Source of the DNA: Protula sp. h YS-2021
Taxonomy: Eukaryota; Annelida; Polychaeta; Sabellida; Serpulidae
Reading direction: 5' to 3'
NCBI GenBank assembly: GCA_949752745.1
Contig: OX457026.1
Coordinates: 73,844,742-73,908,741 of the forward strand
DNA: 64,000 bases
The notes beneath the pieces are model-generated. The model saw only the letters and a program-made list of their open reading frames with translations, had not been told where the DNA came from and did not search any database. This document shows positions 45,483 through 54,029 of the stretch, one piece after another. The position numbers and the translations under genes are program-made. The first letter of the stretch is position 1. Each line of letters begins with the position of its first letter.

Positions 45483-47288
45483 GGGGTTTGGTCAACTCGG
45501 CACCTTGCCAACTCGGCACCTGCCAACTCGGTACCCGCGTTTACCAACTCGGCACCGAAATTCTTACCAACTTGGCACCCGGTGTGACCAACTCGGCACC
45601 CGCTGATACCAACTCGGCACCCGAAAAAAAACAAACAAATCCCACCGTAAATAAATGAAAAACTCGTGTTTTTGTCAACGTATGATTTTTTATTCAACCT
45701 TTTTCGATATAAAAATAGCAAAAAAATATTTATAGATTGCGTTCAAGGCTTCTCCGCAAATACCAACAAAATATTGCAATTGAACATTTACCCTAATTTA
45801 TGACTAAAGCCAGTGGTTGTGTCCACTGTCTTATTAATAATAATTGCGAAAATTGAAATCCCATGAATTGCAACTTACATAATATTACAATTCGTTCAGT
45901 TTTATTACTCCCCGTGAAACGGAGGGATATAGTTATGAGCTGGTCGGTCTGTCCGTCCATCTGTCTGTCCGCAAAAAGTACTAAGTTTTGTCCGGCCGAC
46001 TTCTCATAGAAGGTGTGTCATGGGAGCCTGAAACCTTGCGTGGTGAAAATGTATATATTGAAGATGTGCAACGTGGCATTATTGTTAAAATCGGCCAAAA
46101 ATTGACGCCGTGGGAAATTGTCAAAAATGGTGAATTTTTGGCTTTAAGTTAATCGTGAGACGCTGTTTTGTCCGGCCGACTTGTCATAGAAGGGATTGTC
46201 GTAGGAACCTGAAAGCTTGCAGCGTGACTTGACCTCATTTTACTTTTACTGCTTCACGGGGGATCCTGCCTTACTGAGGCTCTAGTTTTATTTTCAGTTT
46301 TTTTGTTTGCTTGTTATAATTGCAAGCCAGTTTATTTATTAATTGCAATTCCAATAATAGAAATACCAATAGATTGCAACTGCATAACATCACCATTCTT
46401 ACTGTTTAATTCTCATTTTCACTGTCAAATTATAAAATGCATGCAGGCAAACTCTTTTCGCAGCGTGATAATCCGTCTGGAAATTCCCGTGAAGCATGTC
46501 CTATGTTGCAATTTAGAACAGTTAATACAATTAACGATCTGCTGACGAGGTCTAAGAACCTCTTTGCCGTAAAGGCATTTATCCAGTGGCATCTCAGTGC
46601 ACAGAAAAAAACAAATTGAACGTAATTATCCGAAGTCTATTTTTAAAATTGCAGTTATCCTAGGCTTATTTCATAAATCCTAGTTATCCGCATTGAGTTG
46701 TGATGAATCTTTCTTTCACAAAACATTCCTTTTAATGCCCTCGAGCTATGCAGCCGAACCAATCACAATTGCTTGTAAAAGGTGACTCCGTAAATTACTC
46801 AGTCAAGTGCAATCCAATCACTTTGCTTGTCAGATATTATTCCAATTGCAATTATACCGTCAAACATGAATTACAATTTACCAGGGAAACTATGGCACTT
46901 CAATACAAAACAAAAAAGGGAACCTCCGGATTTTGAACCGCCCTGTAATATTGCGCTGAAATGGATAAAAGACCGATCTCTGACATGTACTTAATTGCAA
47001 TAAAAAAACAACACAGAAAATCATAGGCTTTTCAAGGGGTCTCTGTTATTGTGATGAAAGAGGTTAAATACTTGCCTTTGGCACGTCACTCACGATAATC
47101 ATTGCATTTTGTTACAAAAAGATAGTGTCAGGGTTTAAAAAAACAAGTCTGTTATAATTGGTGCCGAGTTGGTATACCCAGGTGCCGAGTTGGCAAGGCG
47201 GGTGCCGAGTTGGTGGGTGCCGAGTTAACCAAAAAGTGCCGAGTTGGTCAGGTGCCGAGTTGGCAAGGTGCCGAGTTGACCATAGACC
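45483..47288. mobile_element. Foldback-type element with CCAACTCGGCACC arms, 8-bp target duplication
   Basis: A 1,806-bp element flanked by the perfect direct repeat CAATGAAG (45475-45482 and 47289-47296). The left arm (45489-45627) is seven units of the form (G/A)CCAACTCGGCACC with variable short spacers. The right arm (47160-47282) carries seven GGTGCCGAGTTGG-type units in the opposite direction. Outer ends are GGGGTTTGGTCAACTCGGCA and, reversed, GGTCTATGGTCAACTCGGCA. The interior is AT-rich and non-coding and contains a nested HINE at 45906-46285. Arms built of tandem units are a Foldback hallmark. Confidence 0.8.
45906..46285 (+). mobile_element. HINE/pearl-like element, family E, nested copy
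   Basis: Start CTCCCCGTGAAACGGAGGG and then ATATAG, a CTGTCCGTCCATCTGTCTGT run, two cores marked by TTTTGTCCGGCCGACTT and TCATAGAAGG (about 45983 and 46165), and end GCTTCACGGGGGATCCTGCC then GAGGCTCTAGTTTTA. It is inserted inside the foldback element, so it is younger than it. Confidence 0.75.
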
Positions 47289-47296
47289 CAATGAAG

Positions 47297-47750
47297 TCAC
47301 CATATAGAAAAAATTAATTTTAAAAAAAGCGTACATGCAGAACAAGCATACAGCGACTAAGAATCGCAAATACAACCATAAAGCAAAAGGCAGCAGTGTT
47401 CTAGAAAAAACAAACCAGCAGATACGTAAAAAAGTACAAAACATCGTATGCAAAATAATGTTGGAGTACGGCCCCGGATACCTCACATAAACCGAAGTTG
47501 AAACAGCATGTATATTATCGAGAGCGTCACGGCCAGTCCTTGTTCCATGGTCAAATGCTTCATTTGAGCATCATTTTCCTGATTTGCGGTAAATCTTTAT
47601 GTACTTATATTTAGTTTTTGTCAGCTTTAAAACAACCGGTTGGACATTATGAACACAAGTAGCCTATAACACATGGTGGGGGCTTTCAACACGGCTCATC
47701 TCTATGTTAGTTCCCCTCACACTGCATGCCCAACTTAACCTTCGGCCATC
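47297..47750. other. Downstream flank of the membrane-protein gene
   Basis: No gene. On the minus strand it follows the stop codon at 47751 and would hold the 3' UTR. Confidence 0.4.
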
Positions 47751-48102
47751 CTACCTCAAAGATACGACGCTGCCGGGTTCAGCTGGGCGCACCGCCCGCA
47801 CGTGACTACTTCCGCTCGCAGGCCGCATCAGGGGCGACTCATCCCGGGCCACGGCAGTAGATCCGGCATCCGGAACCGTCGATCCTAGAGGCTCTGAATC
47901 CATCACAGGCGTACTATGGTCGTTCGGACTTGACAGTTTACTTGGGAATGTCAGTTCTCTGCCGCCAAATGCATATGCGTCTGTGTGGTTGCCAGGATAC
48001 TGGTTACTTCGCACAGATACCTGACTTCCGGTGCTTTTTCCTTGGTTTTTACTCGGCGCCGTTACTCGGTGTCCACGCGGTGATGCTTTCCGTTGACCGC
48101 TA
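47751..48102 (-). CDS. Membrane-protein gene, last exon
   Basis: The open frame continues through SSGQRKASPRGHRVTAPSKN and onward to ..EPGSVVSLR and the stop at 47751. The acceptor is placed at CTTGTAAG, where phase fits, but its pyrimidine tract is poor, so the exact 5' edge is uncertain. The tail is Ser/Pro/Arg-rich and low in hydrophobic residues. Confidence 0.55.
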
Positions 48103-51100
48103 CTTACAAGGTTTTCAAGTAAGTGTCGGGTTTAATTAAACAGTCAACTTTGATCTTACTACGTTCTGTTAATACTAAGCTTAATAAAATGAGCTTCCTT
48201 GGCACAAAAATAAATTATTCCAATTAATTACTCTTTTCTCTTGAATGGCCAAGCATAATCTTCTTTACAATTATAATTTGGTATATCCTGTGTAATTTAA
48301 AAAAATGTCGAACTTTTAATTTTGCATCTCATGGAGACAAGGAAAACGGGAATAACTTTCATTTTACTAGATTTCATTTGCTAAAGCTGTGCAAATAAAA
48401 TATACGTTTTAGAAGCTCATTTTGCAAACTAAAGGACTATTCTTATTTACATTTATTTATGAAAAATTACATAAATCCAAAGTTCTAAAAAGCCTTCTCG
48501 CTAACAGCCAAGTTCTACACGCAATAATTCATAATAACAATCCTAAGTGAGGTCACTAATCTAAAGCAGGATAAATGACGTTCTCTCCCTACTAAATACG
48601 CACACTGATAGCTACACTAAGTGATAACTACAAAGGCAACAGTACATCGCGCCCTGCGTTACCTGAGATCACCCAGCAACGAGTGTTCCCTGCTTCTCGC
48701 CGACGTCGCCAGAGACGAGCTGTCCGAAAAGTCATCAGCCTGAAATACATTAGCAAAACGCATCTGTTTAAAATCACTGTTATTTTTTAATGGCATAGTT
48801 TAAACAGGAACTGCTGACAGCTGCATATATCAACCACCATCAGGTTGGACTAATGTGATGTACTTCAGATTCCTAATCCAGACGGTCATGTGACTTTTTC
48901 ATATCCCGTTCTCAGGTTCTTATTCAATCAATTAAACGGCCACGCGAGGTTCGTGCACATACTTACATCAAACACGAGGTTGGTGTACATGTGCGGCGTG
49001 GCATGCACAGCATCAGGCAGCGGTGATAGCGGGTCGGCACCGGTGGGTGACACCGGGTGGTTGTGTGTCCAGCTCTCGGCCGCATCCAGCACCATCTCGT
49101 CATCGAGCTCGGGCTCATCCAGGCCCATGAGATCGAGTGCGATGGCGGTCTCCGGGCGGTATGTGGACGGCTCGTCGTCCGCAGCTGGGTACATGTCTTC
49201 GTAGTAACCGTCATCTGTGCAAGACACCAACAGGCACAGTGTACAACACACAACAACAAGAACGCCCAAGCCCTTACGCCGCACAGCAGCTGGACAGGCT
49301 GCCTGCCATAAAAAAGCCACTCTTATGCCTTAAAACTCTGGCACAGTTTTGATCTTCTTTTTGTAATCAGTGATATATTTCTGTATGAGTGCTTTTTTTT
49401 TTTTTTTTACATACTCTAAGAAATTAATTGACACGCTATATATTTTACTGACAATAACCTTGAAGCTCGTCAACTTCATGAATTGGTCCATTTTTCCTCC
49501 ACACTTTCTCAAGGTAGGGAACAGTTAGCCTCTGTCTTATTGCCTTCTCTCGTCGATTGTTCAAGAACAGACCTGCCACAACAGAACAGCACTGAGACAA
49601 AATAGACCATAAAATATTAGGTTTTCAGCACAAAGTTTAATGATTAACTTAAAAATCAATTATGTTTATGTTTACATGTAAGTGAGCGGCCTACCCATGC
49701 AGTACATCTTGAGCAGCATGCGCCGCTTGACGGGTTTCATGAGGAGAAAGTCGTACTCTCTCTGGGCAAGGCGCCGCGCAAACGCCGGCATCATCTGTAG
49801 GAACTCGTTGGCCGTTTGCTTTATCGAATCCTTTACACTTTCTACAAGTGAACAGAAAAAAAAAAACGATTAATGTTTCCCGAGCACTGACAATTGATTT
49901 TTTCTTCAAACTATTCAGCAAATAGCTGTAACTTCACACAAATCCAACAATCACATAAGTAACGTAATTCAGTGCCGTCCCAACCATAGAATATACCCAT
50001 AAAGTTCGCACATAATCTTTCGGGCTTCTTCACTGCAATCCCCCCCCCCCTCACAAATCCACCTTAAATTATAATAACATTAACTTACACCCAGTTCGAG
50101 ACTCTACCTACCCTCCAGCAACCCCCGCCCCTGTTCCTCGACGTGTGGGCACTCTATGGATGGCCCCTGAGCTCACTTACCGGCAAATAGGGACTTGGGT
50201 GCGACTCGCTCGTGGGCATCAATAAGCTCGTCCAGCAAGTCCCACAGTGTGCTCTGCATGGGGTCCTGCAGGTACTCCGCCTCGCGGCAGTACGCGTTGA
50301 TGACGTGGATGTGACGCGCTAGCTCGTGCGCAGGCGCGAACAGCGGAGGCATCAGCAAGATTTTCTCTGGTGACAATAAATCAGCGATACCTGCTTAAGG
50401 GAGTCCCTTTACTTTTCGAACGTGAATTTTTTCCTAATTCAAAGATCCATACGCATTAGCTTTACACTTTACTTGACAGCATTAAATAATCACATATTCC
50501 CAACTCCTGGTAAATTGTCCACCCTCCCCCCCCCCCCCCCCCGAAAAATAAAAAAGCGCTGTTGTTGTAGCATTTTTTGCGACGCAGGCACAAGTCTAGA
50601 GCCTGTATACTTTCACATGTGGCACTGTTACCCTCTTACTCACCAGATATGACTCTGCCCCTGAGAATAGCCTTGATGAACTTGCGTGTTTCTGGGCTGA
50701 GTTTATGCAGCGTGCTGGAGGAGAGTGCGGGCCAAACCGGTTCCCACCGTCGCTTCCACTCCAGTCCTTTCTCGCCCTTCACCTGCTCCTTGCGCAAGCA
50801 ACATGGACAACAAGCGCGCTGGTTATGCCTTATGACGATGTACAAGACAGGGAAAATAATGCCAACGACAAACAGCAGTACCGTAACAACAGTCAGAATA
50901 TACGTCATGTATTTCTGCGTCAGGTAGACAGAATTGACAGTGGTGTTGTCAAACGAGCTGATGAAGGCGCCTGTGAGGAATGCACCAAAGACGCAGAACA
51001 GCGACCAGCACAGCGCGAAATTAAATATGGGCACACGGTACGGCCTTACGACACACGCCGCCAGGAACGCTATAAAGACGAGGCACGTGATCACTATGGC

Positions 51101-52641
51101 CTGCGCGTTTTCCATATTATGCATGCCGGCAAAGGAAATGACTACGAGCGTTATCAATATGTGCGCCGCTGCCCGGTAGTAAGATCCCCACTTCCGGAAG
51201 GAGGAGAAGACGTGGAAATGGCCTACCATCCAATCCACGTCCAGACCATGGACGAATTCGATCTCCTTCAGCTGTAAGTAAGCCTCGTGGCGTTTTGAAG
51301 GCATGCTTAGCATCTCGATGCGGGTTTTATAAATGAGCCAGATTGTGAATAGGACGTAGAATAAGATCCAAAGCGCACATACGGGTACAATGTATGCCCA
51401 GTGATGGCTCGAGAAGCAATCCAGGTCATTGTCAACGTCCACCTTGTTTTTGTCGTTACAGTGAAACACGCGGCCTGTTGCTATGCCGAAAGGTATTGCC
51501 AAACACTGTAAAATCACAATATAAACCCACTGGAGCTTGGCAATCTGGCTGAGCATCAACACGTCATGCTTGTACTGGATGACGGCGTAAATGGCGACGT
51601 AGGTGAGGAAGCCGGCAAAGACGATGAGCCCCCAGGCAAGCAGGATGATCCAGTAGTTGACAGGCATATCGCCACTAGGCACATGGTGATTCTGCACGTC
51701 TTCGTGAACACCTACAGCACAGAGCGACTAACATATACTAGTCCTTGCCAAAGTAATTTTGTTTCTCCTCGGCCAAGCAAGTCACTGATATTGCATCTGA
51801 TTGCTCTTATGTACTCTACAGCTCCATGTCAATCCTCTTAATTCAATAAAGTGCTTTTGAACTTGAAGCGAGGAAATATTGTGGTAAATTGGAGCCTCTA
51901 TTTATTTCTTAGTTTTACGAAAACAATAAAAGAAGGCAATATCATAACTGACTGCTCTTTGAAGATTTGCCAAAGGAAAATGTTAATACCTTTTTTTTTA
52001 CATAAAAAGTCATATAAAACATATCCATATTACCTGTTTGAACTTTTAGGAAGTCCCAAACATCCAGATTGATGATAAGCACAAAATACGAGCGCTTTAC
52101 CCATCTATAAGGCCACACCCAGCGATGTCCCAATGATTGAGCAACACAGAACAACTGTCAAAGAAACAGAAAAAAACAACGACTCTCTTTTAAAATGCCA
52201 GCTATACATATATAACTTCAATTTCAATTTTTTACATCACAAACTTGTTAAGAAATTACTTTAAATAAATTGAAATATAGTCAAATATTTGAAGTGAAGT
52301 TTCCGTTAAAGCCTCTCTAGATACTGTATAAATTTTAAAATCTAGAGTTTATACCATGACAGAGTTTTAATTGTTGGCTTATATTTAACCAAAAAAAAAA
52401 AAAACAGTGCTTTTTTTACCTGTATCAAGTGCAGAACAAGTATGAGGGTGTCCTGAAAGAGGAGGGATGCACCGCGGTTCATGTTTTCTGCGAACAGCTC
52501 TCTGTCCCTGGCTTTGTCTTCCGCATCCTCTTCCTCCTCCCACTTCTCGCGATCCCGCTTGATGATCAGCTGTCTCGGAGCTCCTTTCTTCACGCCGCCG
52601 CTCAGAAGCGGGATATGTTCACGCCCATGTCTCACAGGCAT
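47751..52641 (-). CDS. Multi-pass membrane protein, family not recognised (9 exons)
   Basis: Minus-strand join: 52641-52420, 52154-52034, 51711-50644, 50366-50181, 49841-49695, 49572-49459, 49214-48967, 48739-48663, 48102-47751, giving 844 residues. The ATG at 52641 follows an in-frame TAG. Residues 1-55 are charged and probably cytoplasmic. Hydrophobic helices begin near residue 57 and the large third exon alone has seven (for example YWIILLAWGLIVFAGFLTYV, WAYIVPVCALWILFYVLFTI, MTYILTVVTVLLFVVGIIFP), so about 7-9 spans in total. A Cys cluster CCPCCLRK follows the last span, a possible palmitoylation site. The remaining about 370 residues are soluble: helical, then acidic (DDGYYEDMYPAADDEPSTY), ending in a Ser/Arg/Pro-rich tail. 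An RPY-x5-N motif before the sixth span resembles TRP-like/Flc membrane proteins. That resemblance is inference only. Confidence 0.8.
48663..48739 (-). CDS. Membrane-protein gene, exon 8
   Basis: 77 nt from TATTTCAG to GTAACG (phase 0 to 2). It encodes ADDFSDSSSLATSARSREHS and LLGDL. Short, Ser-rich. Confidence 0.65.
48967..49214 (-). CDS. Membrane-protein gene, exon 7
   Basis: 248 nt from TCTTGCACAG to GTAAGT (phase 1 to 0). It encodes an acidic region, DGYYEDMYPAADDEPSTY, GLDEPELDDEMVLDAAESW, and a Pro/His-containing end. Probably disordered. Confidence 0.8.
49459..49572 (-). CDS. Membrane-protein gene, exon 6
   Basis: 114 nt from GTTGTGGCAG to GTTATT. It encodes GLFLNNRREKAIRQRLTVPY and LEKVWRKNGPIHEVDELQ. 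The donor GTTATT is weak but is the only one found that keeps frame with exon 7; reading on meets TAA five codons after the donor. Confidence 0.75.
49695..49841 (-). CDS. Membrane-protein gene, exon 5
   Basis: 147 nt from ACTTGTAG to GTAGGC. It encodes ESVKDSIKQTANEFLQMMPA, then FARRLAQREYDFLLMKPVKR and RMLLKMYCM. Helical and basic. Confidence 0.85.
50181..50366 (-). CDS. Membrane-protein gene, exon 4
   Basis: 186 nt from TTGTCACCAG to GTAAGT. It encodes EKILLMPPLFAPAHELARHI and onward through LWDLLDELIDAHERVAPKSL, a soluble helical segment. Confidence 0.85.
50644..51711 (-). CDS. Membrane-protein gene, exon 3 (transmembrane core)
   Basis: 1,068 nt from GTGCTGTAG to GTGAGT (phase 1 to 1). 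It holds the seven main transmembrane helices, the long loop with HCNDKNKVDVDNDLDC between the second and third, the RPY motif, and the Cys cluster CCPCC. Plus-strand frames over it are shadows. Confidence 0.92.
52034..52154 (-). CDS. Membrane-protein gene, exon 2
   Basis: 121 nt from TTTGACAG to GTAATA (phase 0 to 1). It encodes LFCVAQSLGHRWVWPYRWVK and RSYFVLIINLDVWDFLKVQT. Confidence 0.8.
52420..52641 (-). CDS. Membrane-protein gene, exon 1
   Basis: 74 codons, phase 0 end before GTAAAA. It encodes MPVRHGREHIPLLSGG, an acidic/basic stretch (KWEEEEDAEDKARDREL) and the first hydrophobic segment LLFQDTLILVLHLIQ. An upstream in-frame stop and A at -3 support the start. Confidence 0.75.
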
Positions 52642-53089
52642 TTTAAGCGGTTGCTAACCGGTGCCAAAAATTTATGCAGATATGAGATCCACCTTCGATG
52701 AAAGATGATCTGTCTTCTGTAAAGTATAATAAACAAAACGAAAAGAGATAAAAAGCTAAAAATTCACGTACCGTAAACAATATGCAAATACGAACTAACA
52801 CATATACTTCAAGATTACGGGCAAGCCGTAATACTGCCAAATTCATAAAACAGAGTTAACCTGGGCCAAATTAATGAGAACCACAGGAAGAACGTTTAAT
52901 ATCATGTTTATAAAAAAGCAACTGACGATCAAGCACTACGCCGTTCCTTAGCAAACGATAAGCGGTACAAGGTCAGGTTCTTTACATGTTACCATACGGA
53001 CACTGTATGGTTAAGAGGATATCACCAGACATACGGACAAAATTTACGGTACCCCATATCTTACCCTTAACTGCTGTGGGATCAATTTC

Positions 53090-53091
<2 letters not shown>
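52642..53091. other. Upstream flank of the membrane-protein gene
   Basis: No coding signal. It would contain the 5' UTR and promoter on the minus strand; no core promoter element can be placed with confidence. Confidence 0.35.
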
Positions 53092-53138
<47 letters not shown>

Positions 53139-53149
53139 TACAATAATGT

Positions 53150-53196
<47 letters not shown>
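53092..53196 (+). repeat. (TAA)n and (GAT)n microsatellites
   Basis: About 15 TAA units to 53135, then about 16 GAT units from 53149 to 53196. The run of Met codons in one frame is an artefact of the GAT repeat. Confidence 0.9.
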
Positions 53197-53197
<1 letters not shown>

Positions 53198-53262
53198 GAT
53201 CATTTCTGTCCCGCCTTTTCCACTTAAGGCTCAAACCGGTTCACACATTATTATCCTTGGCA
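53197..53262 (-). mobile_element. SINE 3'-tail fragment
   Basis: On the minus strand the sequence contains TGTGAACCGGTTTGAGCCTT and AAAAGGCGGGACAGAAATGA and runs into the trinucleotide microsatellite. It shares AACCGGTTTGAGC with the SINE tails at 37530 and 10918. The microsatellite probably grew from the SINE tail. Confidence 0.45.
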
Positions 53263-53729
53263 ATTCAATTGCATGTGTACATCTGTATAACGGGTCGGCT
53301 GCCTACTAACCTACAACTGGTGTATTTACCACTCCTGTATGAAGTGGCAAATTGAAACAGCAGTGTAAAAATTTGGCATATGTTTATTTTTGACAAAATG
53401 TAAGTTATACCCTGAATTGAAGCGAAAAATATTTTATACACTATTTCATTCTCCCTTCCCACAAGAATGGCCGTAAGAAGTCTTACCGCCTTTAATCTAC
53501 GTTAGTCTATTCCGGACTAGACTCACTGAGACGACAGCGCCTTATTTCGCCCAAGACAAAAGTATATATATTCGTATTTGCTTGACATATTGTTCTTTAA
53601 ATATTAGGGTGTTAATAGTGCAAGTATGTTTTTGAATGATTCCGTGGTTACCCAGTGAAACTCAAGTCTTATGGTTATATGAACTACAAATAAAGTAGAT
53701 GGTAGTTTAGAGAACTACGTTGTTTGCTT

Positions 53730-53866
53730 GTTTGTTTGGTGTTTAATGTCCCATTTACCAACTAGGATGGATATATTAGGACGCACTTGCTAAAGAAACA
53801 AGTGGGAGAAAAAGAAGGGTTAGCCGTGTCGTTAAAAAAACCCATATATCTAACTAACTCTGTTCC
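53730..53866 (+). mobile_element. Non-LTR retrotransposon 3'-end fragment
   Basis: GGTGTTTAATGTCCCATTTA ... GGGTTAGCCGTGTCGTTAAA followed by ATATCTAACTAACTC resembles the 3' terminus at 7808-7857 (GGGTCGGTTGTGTCGTTAAA then ATAACTAACTAAC). It has no coding part: a heavily 5'-truncated insertion. Confidence 0.5.
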
Positions 53867-54029
53867 AGAGAACTTTTAACTTCGGTAGTCTATTCAAGAA
53901 TAGACGGTTATCTGTTCCGGAAGAGACTACCGTAGTCAATTTAGCCGATTTCACTCATGACAAAAATTATCTGAATTCTTATTTGCTTGATAAATTCTTA
54001 TTTTAAATATTTCAGTGTTTATAAAATAT

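Noticed and set aside
50705..51277. 190-codon plus-strand open frame
   Set aside because: Antisense shadow of the large membrane-protein exon 50644-51711, whose splice sites and hydrophobic helices support the minus strand.
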